64,000 bases of DNA from Lentisphaerae bacterium ADurb.Bin242 (lineage in GTDB: Bacteria; Verrucomicrobiota; Lentisphaeria; Victivallales; UBA1829), in the NCBI GenBank assembly GCA_002069785.1, contig MWCA01000003.1, forward strand, positions 1 to 64,000, in the 5' to 3' direction. The translations under genes and the position numbers were made by a program. The notes under the pieces were generated by a model. The model had not been told where the DNA came from and did no database searches. It was given only the letters and a program-made list of their open reading frames with translations. Below, one piece after another: positions 10,801 through 18,348 of this stretch (positions within the stretch are counted from its first letter, which is position 1; every line of letters starts with the position of its first letter).

Positions 10801-11092
10801 CCTGATGCCATTTTCCATCGGGGGGAATCACTCCGGCGCTTTGCGTATAGGCAATCCATTCCCTGCCGTTGAAAAAGTTCGCGAACAGCTTGTCTTTTTC
10901 GTGGGAAAACACCAGGTGATTTTCCTTGAAAAAGAACACTTCGCCAACAGCCGGATTCATCCGGCAGACGGCAATCATGGTCAACCCGTCGCCGGCTTGC
11001 AGATTTTCCGAACCATCGAAACGGAATGCCCTGCCGTCCGGTATTTTTTCAGGATTGAAGTCAAACTCAAATCGTTTCGGATCTTTTGACAT
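7805..11092 (-). CDS. LamG domain plus TIM-barrel glycoside hydrolase-like enzyme (DUF6259-like)
   Basis: About 1095 residues from the ATG at 11092, which has GAGGG 8 bases ahead; an ATG at 11107 is in frame but lacks a site. Residues ~15-190 form a concanavalin/LamG-type lectin domain (DVRLYFDGVPVAYARHEH, then KAFTEQQIRESV). A central region (IRVVPYTTARIW, GFDGVYADQIGAAAP, TTEDNAEHC) looks like a TIM barrel of the DUF6259 type, with an Asp after the strand GVYAD as a candidate catalytic residue. A C-terminal beta domain follows. No signal peptide is seen, so it may be cytoplasmic and act on imported oligosaccharides. Family name is from memory and moderately certain. Confidence 0.65.
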   Translation of the reverse strand: MSKDPKRFEFDFNPEKIPDGRAFRFDGSENLQAGDGLTMIAVCRMNPAVGEVFFFKENHLVFSHEKDKLFANFFNGREWIAYTQSAGVIPPDGKWHQAAMVIQHHCVASQGEDWTDVRLYFDGVPVAYARHEHSHPAESPDPLVFGRGRSYGGEYGFCGAVASILVHGKAFTEQQIRESVLSNKRLKPGFHPPVELTPGEMELLKQVNAPPEVGSALRNLALGRRSGVIGWKELARDPDAALRDRKLRILDGGNSRLALADVNGFAGVVSWYDTVSRRELLSAENRFFRLNFKVDGQTFELDPLEPQVVSELISPPVESDGVQRFVIGYRHEPEETCPVRFTATSRFCFGRDRLEYDLSVDDSTPETRISQVVFPAMLFYPLTHGSDVMLVPQMSGVETPEAVKRNACYTSFYPRGNAFAPMGAYYDNETGIYCAAEDPIARPKELEFSAGFAGCEFNFKWTPDYESPEKPNSFHPGCNAAAELFRGNWYDTGTIYRRQLGKINALWWEKAPDPVARPLWMRENTLWLRIDMHYQNLSVFAPVLKKLRDYLGLPIALHLYDWNEPGSWLSPMVRATPQLMEDVAGLQAAGIRVVPYTTARIWQNPDRRGEDYLYSKAALPAAVIDPSGEAVIEYYGLPCAVLCPHTETYQTFEYEMTVRLAAQGFDGVYADQIGAAAPRLCYSTRHGHRIADNEAWFKHGQYPVYQRVRDHWIKHSPEKVLTTEDNAEHCVSLFHGLLNWRWMLENQVPLFARIYSGRTQLIGLDSVGEEPEAAFVKAATQTANGEQIGWFQHQKITSPLRYEFRVFIKRLMHLRRSMLDFFNEGEMARPVEFLPGQRRISRLWGRHGTYYVSSPPVLSSSWDWNGMRATVFINHTDKPENFRFRRTLPDGGVYALASFDSGGGFSGTSASGAIEEVLTMPGRSCRVLLAAPAGLDAAGPVEKFRRIFTVIAAVPEDRDPFLFDPAAMPSGGVRSASDWLYPEGEPDNTSVIRFGSIDYGGGARVIEAEFDAPVEHPTGQVTMHVDSLKPEDTVAVFDVGRDFPGGHSGLEPAVLRLRPACPLSGIHKTFFLLNDSSHCVFVRWRAVKNPEEQTV

Positions 11093-11144
11093 GTACAGTT
11101 CCCTCATAAGTATAACGTGCGCGAAGCACCGGTCATCTTTGGAT

Positions 11145-14100
11145 TCATTTTTTCAACCAGGCAATCTCCCGGGGCAGCACGAATTCGGGCCTCAGCGTCC
11201 GCATGTAGAGCGAACGCGGCAACAGCGCGCCCAAAGTGTTGCCGATGACCAGTTTCAGTTGGTTGCCCGACGGAAGCAGCGTTTTTTCCGGCACGGAAAA
11301 GCGGTAAGGACTCCAGCAGCGCGCCCCCAGCGGAACGCCGTTCAGCTCTGCCGTCATTACCAGATGGGAAACCCGGTCGGATAGGGCGCACAACGAGCTT
11401 TGATCACGTTCGCGGGGAGGAGAAAAATCGACTTCGAAGCCATCCGCCGCCACCCGGTCGAAAGACGTTGACAATTCCATTTTTCCGGTAAACAGTTCCA
11501 ATCCGGAAATCCGACCGGAATTCAACGTTTCCGGGAGTGCGGAAATTCCGTCGCGTCCGGCCAGAAATTGTCCGGCCAGCACCAGCGGGTCAAGCAATCG
11601 GTTCGTCAGAGGATTCTCCTGAACCAGCATATATCTTTGCGCAAACCATTTGGAGGTTTTGAACCGGGCGCAAAAACGGTTTCCGCCGGGCTGAACCAGC
11701 GATGTGACCGGGAGGCGGAGATTGGCCTGGTCCCAAAGCTCGAACCGATCCATCGAAACGGCCGGTTTGCCATTGACGGTGAACGCATCCAGCAATTCCG
11801 CCGAATCGACAATAAAAGCGATGTCTTCCGGCACCGGTTCCGAAACGGCGAATTCTCCCCTTATCAGATAATACGGCGATTCCTCCGGGGTCACTCCTGC
11901 CTCGAACCAGCCCATGCGCGACACCGGCATCCATGCGGCCGGAGCATCGTAATCCGGCGCAAGCATGCCATGAGGATCGAAGGCGATCTCCCGCTCGGGC
12001 TGGAACAAATTGGGTGACAGCAGCCGGATTTTCCATTCCGGCGTTTCGCTTTTTCCGAGAATGCGCCGACCAGACAGCAAGGATTCCGAAACCGGCGGCA
12101 ACTCTGTCGCACCGATCCGGTCGAATTCCAAAATCATCGACTCGCCTGACATCAAACGAAAATGCGTCGAATCCAGGCGGCAGACTCCGCCGTCGTCGGG
12201 ATGATGCACCGCGATTTCCCCGATAATTGAAGTCGAGATATCGAATTCTGCCGTATTTTCGGCCAGATTCGCCAGCAGCAGCAACCGCTTGCCGGATTCA
12301 TCCCGCCGCAGGCTCGTCAACACCGTTTCCGCACCAGCGCCGGAAAGCTCAAAGACGGGCGGTTTCAACACGGCCTCCAGTTTCCCGGAAAACGCCTTGT
12401 CGATTTTGAGATGAAGCCCGGCCGCATTCTCCGCTGTACGAAAACCGCCGGCCTCCGTCATCAAAAGCGTTCCGGCCGGAACTCCAACCGAAATCACCCA
12501 GCCGCCGGAAGCCTGTAGCGCCGCCAGGCGCGACGCAACGCGTTCGTCCAGCACCGGAGCGCCCGGAACAATCACCGTCGTGAAGTTGCCGCCCGGCGTA
12601 TGAAGCGCTCCATTCCTCACCTCGGATTCCAGAATGATCCGGTCGAAAATCAATTCGAAATCCCGGTGGTTCCGCAGAAGCGCATCGGTGACACGGTTCA
12701 GCGGTTCCGCGGTGGTCGATTCCGGCGTAAGATTCCAGGTGGCGCTGACGACACGGGTACGGCACATGTTTGTCGTCGTCGGATAAAGCACTGCGATTTC
12801 AGTGTCGCATTTTCCGAAAACGGCGAACGACGAGAGTCGCGAGCAGTACCTTGAAAAATCCGCATACCGGCTCCAGAACGGCTGGGTGAAATGTTTTCCG
12901 CTGGCGAAATATTTCCGGAACCCTTCAATGGTGTATTGCAAACTGTTGTCATTGATGAAATTGATTCCCATTCCGGCCAGAAAGGCAACAAGCCTTCTCT
13001 GGTTTTGCAATGAACTGCGCCACGGCAGCACGCCGAAGGTCTCGCACATCACCCGCTTTGCCCCGGAATAACGGGCGATGGATGCGCCTCTTTTGACGGT
13101 GGAGGCAAGATTCCGCGTCCATCCCGGCTCGGAACCATAGTTCCACGGACTCGGCCGGTCGTCGAAACAGGTGACGTCCCCGAGCAAATCGACGCCGGGC
13201 ATCTGGTTGTATTTAATCTGATCCTGAAGTTCTCCGGTTCCGCGCAGCATCTGCATCTGAAATTTCGGCTCTTCCGGTGTGCCGTGTCCGGTGGAAATCA
13301 GATGGTTTTCGGCACACCACCGCGCGATCTGTCCGGCGAAAGCTTCCCCCATCCGTTCACTGACCAGCCGCCAGTAGTCGTAACGGATTCTTTCCGCGCC
13401 GGGGACATCGTAAAAGATCGCCTCCAGGTGCGGAACCAAATTGTAATCATACCGTTCGCGGAACCATTGCGGCAGTTGCGGTGTCCACGGCGCCCAGGCT
13501 CCTTCGCTCCACAGGCTCGGCTCGTCATAGAAAAACCCTTTGACCACGGTGCCGAAAAACTCCCGGAACCGCGCGCGGTATTGCTCGTGAATGAAACCCA
13601 TCCACGCCCTGACCGCATTCGGATTCAGCAAATCGATGTAACCGTGCTGATTCCAGGTGCCGTCGGCGCCGGTGCTGTTCCGGTCGATGCCGTTGGTATA
13701 CTGGGGAGTAATGACCACAACCTCCAACGGCGAAGCGCTCCGGTTCATAAAGGAAAAATCCCCGTCGAGCTCGATTTTCCCGATGTCGCCCCTGTCGTCG
13801 AATGCACCGCACCACAGCGGCACCTCGGCCAGATCGAAAAAGACCGCGCATCCGGGATTGGCGAGGACGGTTTGCTTCACCAGCGGCCGGAGCCGATATT
13901 CCGGATAATCGCGCATCAGCCTTCCGCCGGCGGCTCCGCTGGGCCAGTTCAGATCGTCGTAAAGCCAGATTCGCATACCGCGGCGGGCGGCCTCGCGGAT
14001 GGTAAAGCCGACGAAATCGAACCACGCCGCGGAAAGGAATTCCGGCTCCTCCAATCCGGAGGTTGCATAGATAAAAAATTCGGTGATGCCGCCGGACCTC

Positions 14101-14216
14101 ATCTGATCCAGCTGGCGGCATATCTGATTGTATTCCAGCTTCCCGTTCCACGCCCACCACGGAACCGGCGCGTAAGCGGATTCATCAAAAGCCCAACCCT
14201 GTCTTTGAATTTCCAT
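11145..14216 (-). CDS. GH106-like alpha-L-rhamnosidase family enzyme
   Basis: A 1023-residue protein without a signal peptide. The N-terminus has the GH106 hallmarks: PWWAWNGKL, then QLDQMRSGGITEFFIY, WLYDDLNWPSG, GFFYDEPS and later RYSGAKRVMCETFG, all in the usual order of that family (barrel strands with acidic residues). C-terminal ~450 residues are beta-sandwich domains, ending in a galactose-binding-like module. Known GH106 enzymes remove alpha-L-rhamnose from pectin or rhamnogalacturonan; many relatives are uncharacterised, so rhamnose is a hypothesis. It is the first enzyme gene after the GntR regulator, 160 bases downstream, and likely its main target. Confidence 0.75.
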   Translation of the reverse strand: MEIQRQGWAFDESAYAPVPWWAWNGKLEYNQICRQLDQMRSGGITEFFIYATSGLEEPEFLSAAWFDFVGFTIREAARRGMRIWLYDDLNWPSGAAGGRLMRDYPEYRLRPLVKQTVLANPGCAVFFDLAEVPLWCGAFDDRGDIGKIELDGDFSFMNRSASPLEVVVITPQYTNGIDRNSTGADGTWNQHGYIDLLNPNAVRAWMGFIHEQYRARFREFFGTVVKGFFYDEPSLWSEGAWAPWTPQLPQWFRERYDYNLVPHLEAIFYDVPGAERIRYDYWRLVSERMGEAFAGQIARWCAENHLISTGHGTPEEPKFQMQMLRGTGELQDQIKYNQMPGVDLLGDVTCFDDRPSPWNYGSEPGWTRNLASTVKRGASIARYSGAKRVMCETFGVLPWRSSLQNQRRLVAFLAGMGINFINDNSLQYTIEGFRKYFASGKHFTQPFWSRYADFSRYCSRLSSFAVFGKCDTEIAVLYPTTTNMCRTRVVSATWNLTPESTTAEPLNRVTDALLRNHRDFELIFDRIILESEVRNGALHTPGGNFTTVIVPGAPVLDERVASRLAALQASGGWVISVGVPAGTLLMTEAGGFRTAENAAGLHLKIDKAFSGKLEAVLKPPVFELSGAGAETVLTSLRRDESGKRLLLLANLAENTAEFDISTSIIGEIAVHHPDDGGVCRLDSTHFRLMSGESMILEFDRIGATELPPVSESLLSGRRILGKSETPEWKIRLLSPNLFQPEREIAFDPHGMLAPDYDAPAAWMPVSRMGWFEAGVTPEESPYYLIRGEFAVSEPVPEDIAFIVDSAELLDAFTVNGKPAVSMDRFELWDQANLRLPVTSLVQPGGNRFCARFKTSKWFAQRYMLVQENPLTNRLLDPLVLAGQFLAGRDGISALPETLNSGRISGLELFTGKMELSTSFDRVAADGFEVDFSPPRERDQSSLCALSDRVSHLVMTAELNGVPLGARCWSPYRFSVPEKTLLPSGNQLKLVIGNTLGALLPRSLYMRTLRPEFVLPREIAWLKK

Positions 14217-14375
14217 TTTGTTTCCCGTAAAAGTTTATTGGATCAAAGCGGCTTCACCTGAAAAATTCGGCTTTGCTTTTCAAGCCGGTCATTTTCGTTG
14301 TCTTCTTTCAAAATGATGCCGTTTTTCCCGTGCATGTCCGTTTTTACCGCACCGCGATCGTTACAATTCATGATT

Positions 14376-15347
14376 TCATTTTTTCGGACAGCTGGCGCGG
14401 AAAACCATTTTCGGCGGAATCATCATTTTAACCGGGGAAGCCGAACGGATTGCCGTTACCAGCTTTTTGGCCAGAAGCTCCGGCTGCACATCGATGCTGG
14501 TCAATTTCCAGTTTTTTGCAAACGGGGTGTCGCCGCGGCCGATGATGGCGACGTCGTCGGGAATTCGCAAATTGAGTTTTTGCGCGGCCTCGACAAACGG
14601 AACCAGCAAATAGTCGATGTTGCTCAGAATTCCATCGCAGCCGCCGGGCGCGGCCAGCCACTCCATGGCGTCGGATTCGGTGAGGCATCCCGAGAAATCA
14701 AACTTCACCGCGGCGAGCCCTTCTTCGGACAGCCGTTTTCTGACGCCGCACATATAATCAAAATTCGTTCCGCAGCGGCTTTTGAGGTCATTGATTTTTT
14801 CCCCGATGACCGCGATGCGTTTTTTGCCGTTTTTAACCAGGGCATCGGCGCTTTGATATCCGGCTTGAACCACATCGCAAAGAATGGTTTCGCACGGATA
14901 GTTCTGCTGCGAGTGTTCAAAGCGGTTGAAAGCAATTTTACGCACCGCGGCGGGAAACTGGCAGGACTTTTCGGTGAGCATCCGCCACAAACCGGGCTTG
15001 TTCAGCAACTCGCGGACATCAAATACATTCAGCACGAATCCGGAAGAGGCCAGGGCGATTTGAAGCGGCCGCGGGAACAATGCATGACGGTCGGTCATAT
15101 AGTCGGTGATCAGGATCACTTCCTCGAACACGGAAAGATTGCTGACGAATATGCCCGTCCCTCTTCGAACGTTCACCAGACCGTCGCGCTGGAGCCGTTC
15201 CAGCACCCGCCGCATGGTCAAATGCGCCACCTGATACTGTTCGGCCAGAACAGTCCCTCGAGGCAGTTTTTCTCCGGGCAGCAACCGGCCAAGCATAATG
15301 TCCTCGAACAGTTTTTGATAAACCATTTCACCCTTTTGCAAAGCCAT
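14376..15347 (-). CDS. GntR-family regulator with a sugar-binding (LacI/PBP-like) effector domain
   Basis: A 323-residue regulator. Residues ~8-75 are a GntR winged helix (YQKLFEDIMLGRLLPGEKLP, LTMRRVLERLQRDGLV, RRGTGIFV). Residues ~85-320 are a periplasmic-binding-like domain (EVILITDY near its start, GCDGILSNIDYLLVPF, DVAIIGRGDTPFAKNW) as in AraR-type GntR proteins that sense sugars. The ATG at 15347 is only one base from its GGAG, so the in-frame ATG at 15326 behind AAGGGTGA may be the true start. It is divergently isolated upstream and co-oriented with the sugar locus it probably controls, and an inverted repeat sits over its own promoter region. Confidence 0.85.
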   Translation of the reverse strand: MALQKGEMVYQKLFEDIMLGRLLPGEKLPRGTVLAEQYQVAHLTMRRVLERLQRDGLVNVRRGTGIFVSNLSVFEEVILITDYMTDRHALFPRPLQIALASSGFVLNVFDVRELLNKPGLWRMLTEKSCQFPAAVRKIAFNRFEHSQQNYPCETILCDVVQAGYQSADALVKNGKKRIAVIGEKINDLKSRCGTNFDYMCGVRKRLSEEGLAAVKFDFSGCLTESDAMEWLAAPGGCDGILSNIDYLLVPFVEAAQKLNLRIPDDVAIIGRGDTPFAKNWKLTSIDVQPELLAKKLVTAIRSASPVKMMIPPKMVFRASCPKK

Positions 15348-15361
15348 ACTCCTTCGTTATG

Positions 15362-15424
15362 CGCATTATGTGTGATACAATGCGTGCTACTATTAATGAT
15401 ATATCAAAATGTCTGAAATGTCAA
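15362..15424 (-). promoter_or_regulatory. promoter and candidate operator of the GntR regulator
   Basis: On the minus strand a -35 TTGACA (15419-15424) and a -10 TATCAT (15396-15401) are 17 bases apart. Just downstream of the expected start site lies the inverted repeat CGCATT-N11-AATGCG (15362-15384), ending 14 bases before the ATG at 15347. The placement fits autorepression by the GntR protein. Confidence 0.65.
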
Positions 15425-15745
15425 GAGCAAAATGAAAAAATTTTTCTTTTTTTGACAAAAATCGTATCGCGTCGGGCCGTGCATGGAAAACTCCAGTACG
15501 CTTGTGTCAAATGTCCTGAACGAAAGGACTTGCTCGGAGATTTGAACCCTCAATTACGCGGGTTCCCTTCCCTTTGCCGGAACCATTGAGGAAACCGGGA
15601 AACCTCCTTGACCTGTGATGTTGCCCGATGTGATGTAGTGTGCCTCTTGGAACGGGATTTGCTGGCGTTCCACGTTGGCCGCCGACGGCAGAAAACCCGG
15701 CTTGAGAACAGCGGGGATTTTTTTGAAGAAAAATCAAAGCGGGGT
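15425..15745. other. 321-base region without a gene
   Basis: No convincing coding frame, RNA gene or repeat was found between the GntR promoter and the HigBA promoter. Short frames here lack ribosome sites and have skewed composition. Confidence 0.6.
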
Positions 15746-15773
15746 TTGAATAGTCCCGCCATGGGACTATATT
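15746..15773 (+). promoter_or_regulatory. HigBA promoter with palindromic operator in the spacer
   Basis: A -35 TTGAAT (15746-15751) and -10 TATATT (15768-15773) are separated by 16 bases; the spacer holds the inverted repeat AGTCCC-GCCAT-GGGACT (15752-15768). HigA antitoxins repress their own operon by binding such palindromes, so this is the natural operator candidate. Confidence 0.6.
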
Positions 15774-15796
15774 ATACAAACGAAAAGGGAACACAC

Positions 15797-16082
15797 ATGG
15801 AACTGCGAAATAAAATTTTCCTCGATGACTACATGCGGAAACATGCGGACAGTGTCACCCCCGTTGACGAACTGGATAAAGCTTGTCAAGCTGGCCAGAT
15901 GGAAAATGCCGCAGGACATAAGGGACGCGATCCGGAGCGCCGATTTCCTTTCCGGGAACCGGGTGTTTTTCAATATCGGCGGCAACAAACACCGCTTGCT
16001 TGTCGTGGTGGTTTATACGGCTGGACGCGTCTATGTGCAGTGGATCGGAACCCATGCCGAATACACCAAGAAGAAGTTTTGA
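15797..16082 (+). pseudogene. higB: HigB-type toxin (RelE superfamily), frameshifted
   Basis: The N-terminal part reads from the ATG at 15797 (MELRNKIFLDDYMRKHAD ... DELDK) and the C-terminal part in the next frame (LVKLARWKMPQDIRDA, RVFFNIGGNKHRLLV, then QWIGTHAEYTKKKF). The latter has the HigB family hallmarks NRVVFNI-GNKYRL and GTHAEY. Skipping the single base at 15881 joins the two as DELDK-LVKLARW and yields a normal ~95-residue HigB. As written the product is out of frame and lacks the core, so the mRNA-cleaving toxin is probably dead, unless a +1 frameshift or sequence error is involved. Confidence 0.75.
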
Positions 16083-16096
16083 AGGAGGTTGAGACG

Positions 16097-16468
16097 ATGG
16101 AAATCAGAACGATAAAGAACGATGAAGAAATGCGGATCATGAGCGAGCGGATCAACGCTTTTCTTACCGCCCACGCCGACGAACTGGACAACCTCAAGCC
16201 GGAGGATGCCGAGGAACTGGAATTGATGAGCCTTGTTCTTGGGGCTTACGAAGATAAGCGCTTTCACTTCCCGGAGCCCGACCCGATAGACTTCATCAAG
16301 TTCATGATGGAGCAGAAACGCTTGAAAGTGAAAGACATTGCGCCCTGTTTCGGAACGGCAAGCCGGGCGTATGAGGTTTTGAACCGCAAACGCAACCTTA
16401 CTCTGGCGATGATTAAAAAGCTGCACGTGGCGCTCGGATGTCCGGCGGATGCCTTGATCGAAGCGTAG
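16097..16468 (+). CDS. higA: HigA-type antitoxin, XRE helix-turn-helix
   Basis: A 123-residue protein with GGAGG 8 bases before the ATG, 14 bases after the toxin frame. The N-terminal half is acidic (DELDNLKPEDAEELELM) and the C-terminal half is a helix-turn-helix (KVKDIAPCFGTASRAYEVLN, then RNLTLAMIKKLHVALG) ending in ADALIEA, the layout of HigA proteins that follow HigB. It would neutralise HigB and repress the operon through the palindrome at 15752-15768. It is intact although its toxin is frameshifted, so it may survive as a stand-alone regulator. Confidence 0.8.
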   Translation: MEIRTIKNDEEMRIMSERINAFLTAHADELDNLKPEDAEELELMSLVLGAYEDKRFHFPEPDPIDFIKFMMEQKRLKVKDIAPCFGTASRAYEVLNRKRNLTLAMIKKLHVALGCPADALIEA

Positions 16469-16725
16469 CCGCAGCGAGACATTCCCGCCGCCAGGACCGT
16501 CGAAAGCGCTCCGGGCTTTCTCTTTTTGCAAAGGTATGGCAGTTACGGCAACAACAAGGGAATCTTAGTCGTTGCCCGGTCATTATTCCCGGTGGAGAAC
16601 TTTATAGCAAAAGTAGTTTTCTCTCGAATAGCCATACACGATTTTGCCGGAATTTATGTTTGAACCCAATAAAAAAAAACATGGAACCAGCAAGAACCGG
16701 AACCATGTGTTTTCGCTTCAAAAAA

Positions 16726-16770
16726 TGGAGCCAGCTGAGGGATTCGAACCTCCGACCGACGGTTTACAAA
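16726..16770 (-). repeat. distal attachment-site copy of the tRNA-Thr 3' end
   Basis: These 45 bases are identical to 18173-18217, the 3' half of tRNA-Thr from the anticodon loop to the CCA. Beyond position 16770 the match breaks down, so no second complete tRNA exists here. This is the classic signature of integration into a tRNA gene. Confidence 0.85.
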
Positions 16771-16809
16771 CTTGTAGTTCATACGCACAAAAATGCCCTG
16801 AAAAGGCAA

Positions 16810-16830
16810 AAATGTTCTAAAAATGTTCTA
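16810..16830 (+). repeat. tandem AAATGTTCTA motif, copy 1
   Basis: Two AAATGTTCTA units with an 11-base period, 40 bases inside the left attachment repeat. The same 21-base unit recurs at 17961-17981 (inverted) and 18067-18087, suggesting arm-type integrase or excisionase binding sites. Confidence 0.7.
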
Positions 16831-16901
16831 ATTCCTCTTGAAAGCCTTCCGTATCATGCTATGTTTTTCCATATCTTTCAACGATTGGAAATGAGGTAAA
16901 T

Positions 16902-17669
16902 ATGGCGGTTTTTCAGCGAGCGACAAGCAAAGGGCACACACAGGAATATCATTTCAAATTCATGTTCAAGAGGAAAACCTACTATGGCGTATGTGAAGGC
17001 TGTACTACAAAGGTGAAAGCGGAAGCCTATGAGAAACTTCAAATCGAAACATTAAAAAGGGGAAGTGAACAGAGAACGGCCAAAGCGTATGCCGAGAATC
17101 TGCGTGATCTTTTGACGGGTGGACATGAAATAAAACTATCGGAAGTTTTTCAGTTGGCAATGAGTAAGCCTCGAAAGAGAGCCTTTTCGGAAAAACAAGG
17201 ACAGCGGAAGCAAGCTATTTTTGACGATTTCATCGCGTTCATGACTGAAAAGTATCCTGACATTGTGAATGTTCCGCAAGTTCAAGTTGCACATGCCGAA
17301 GAATACATTGCCTTCATACGAGAACACGGCAGATTTAGCAAGGACGTTGTATATGAAAGGGCAGGGAAAAGCTTGCAGTGGAAAACTCCTGAAAAGCTCT
17401 CAAACAAAACCGCAAACGATTTTCTTATGATTTGTAAGGAAGTTTTCTCGTTGGTAATGAGAGATTGCGGCTTGCTGGACAACCCTTTCAATTTCATACC
17501 GAAATTGTCCCGAGAGGAAACTTGCCGTGAAGCATTTTCGGAGGAAGAAATCAAAGCTATCCGCAACAGTAAAAATGATTTCTGCCGAAATCTGTTCAAC
17601 ATAGGATTTGTGACCTATGACAAAGCTGTTTTAAGCGTGATTTTAGGAAAATATGGATTGACAGTATAG
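16902..17669 (+). pseudogene. tyrosine recombinase (phage-type integrase), catalytic domain lost
   Basis: The 255-residue frame has an N-terminal arm-binding region (~1-60), a SAM-like core-binding domain (~75-185; SEVFQLAMSKPRKRAFSEKQ, VAHAEEYIAFIREHGRFSKD) and only the opening of the catalytic domain (EAFSEEEIKAIRNS, FCRNLFNIGFVT). At about residue 232 similarity stops: the expected GLRLGD segment and the R, HxxR and Tyr residues are absent, replaced by a short unrelated tail. Normal family members have ~350-420 residues. It must be inactive as a recombinase unless the C-terminal part is supplied elsewhere. It lies inside the tRNA-Thr element. Confidence 0.8.
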
Positions 17670-17906
17670 GGGGTATTTGAAAATCCAAAAACTTCCCCAG
17701 AGGAAATAGGGCAAGCCAAAAAATGGATTGATTTATCGGAAGCGATGAAATTGACGAGCCTTTCCTACTCGACGCTCTGGAGAGCATACTCGCAAGGGGA
17801 AATCCAATACTTCAAATCATCCAACAGCAAAAAGGGAAGAGTTCTCCTCAACTCTGATTCCCTTGAGAAATGGATCAACAGCCACACGCAACCCACCAAG
17901 AAGTAA
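17670..17906 (+). CDS. excisionase-like helix-turn-helix protein, start codon unclear
   Basis: Directly after the TAG of the integrase, and in the same frame, an open stretch encodes KWIDLSEAMKLTSLSYSTLW, then RAYSQGEIQYFKSS and GRVLLNSDSLEKWINSH, the pattern of MerR-like excisionase/HTH_17 domains (helix, turn, helix, wing, helix). No ATG, GTG or TTG precedes the first helix in frame; the first ATG (17745) would cut it. Either it is read through the UAG as an integrase fusion, begins at a rare start codon, or is the tail of a deletion product. It ends just before a strong terminator. Confidence 0.55.
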   Translation, partial: GVFENPKTSPEEIGQAKKWIDLSEAMKLTSLSYSTLWRAYSQGEIQYFKSSNSKKGRVLLNSDSLEKWINSHTQPTKK

Positions 17907-17909
17907 TAG

Positions 17910-17939
17910 GGAGGGAATCGAATCGGTTCCCTCCTTTTT
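17910..17939 (+). terminator. intrinsic terminator after the helix-turn-helix frame
   Basis: GGAGGGAA and TTCCCTCC form a perfect 8-bp stem around a 9-base loop, followed by five T. Confidence 0.85.
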
Positions 17940-17960
17940 CGTAGGTAAATGAACTCAATT

Positions 17961-17981
17961 TAGAACATTTTTAGAACATTT
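17961..17981 (-). repeat. tandem AAATGTTCTA motif, copy 2 (inverted)
   Basis: Reads TAGAACATTT twice on the plus strand with an 11-base period, the reverse complement of copies 1 and 3, in the untranslated right part of the element. Confidence 0.7.
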
Positions 17982-18066
17982 CATGAAAAAGAATGCTTTG
18001 GATCATCATTCTTTGAGACAAGATGAATTCATTTTCAGCATTCTTTCAAAAGATTCCCCTTCCAAA

Positions 18067-18087
18067 AAATGTTCTAAAAATGTTCTA
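18067..18087 (+). repeat. tandem AAATGTTCTA motif, copy 3
   Basis: Identical to copy 1 and in the same orientation, about 85 bases inside the right attachment repeat. Confidence 0.7.
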
Positions 18088-18172
18088 ATCTGAGGCGAAA
18101 TAGCCATGATTTTCAGTGATTTTCAGTATCTTTCAAAAGGAAGGGAATTAGGCTAATTTGAGCTCAAAAAAG

Positions 18173-18247
18173 TGGAGCCAGCTGAGGGATTCGAACCTCC
18201 GACCGACGGTTTACAAAACCGTAGCTCTACCACTGAGCTAAGCTGGC
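18173..18247 (-). tRNA. tRNA-Thr(TGT)
   Basis: Minus-strand cloverleaf: acceptor GCCAGCT pairing with AGCTGGC, D-arm GCTC...GAGC, anticodon stem ACGGT/ACCGT around loop TTTGTAA (anticodon TGT, codon ACA), T-loop TTCGAAT, and an encoded CCA. The T-stem (GGAGG/CCCTC) has one A-C mismatch and one G-T pair. Its 3' half is the attachment site of the adjoining element, which left the tRNA intact. Confidence 0.92.
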
Positions 18248-18348
18248 TTGATTTGCAAATCAGAAATAATATGCCACGAAAATCGAAAAAATCAAATTTT
18301 TCTCCGGGCGAATGCTGACTTTTTCGGAAATCCGTGCTATATTCCGGA

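Larger units (their letters stand above)
16726..18217. mobile_element. decayed integrative element in tRNA-Thr
   Basis: About 1.5 kb bounded by two 45-bp direct repeats of the tRNA-Thr 3' end. Inside are an integrase gene lacking its catalytic domain, a short excisionase-like helix-turn-helix frame, a terminator, and three copies of a tandem AAATGTTCTA motif placed near both ends, where arm-type binding sites of a tyrosine recombinase would be. No cargo remains. The DNA is visibly more AT-rich than the flanking chromosome. The non-coding stretch 16469-16725 just outside the left repeat shows nothing recognisable. Confidence 0.8.

Noticed and set aside
15507-15600. tRNA-like T-arm sequence on the minus strand (GGGTTCAAATC)
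   Set aside because: The flanking bases do not form a T-stem, anticodon arm or acceptor; no cloverleaf could be built.
16726-16800. Second tRNA-Thr gene
   Set aside because: Only the 3' half matches; sequence diverges at the anticodon stem, so it is an attachment-site duplicate.
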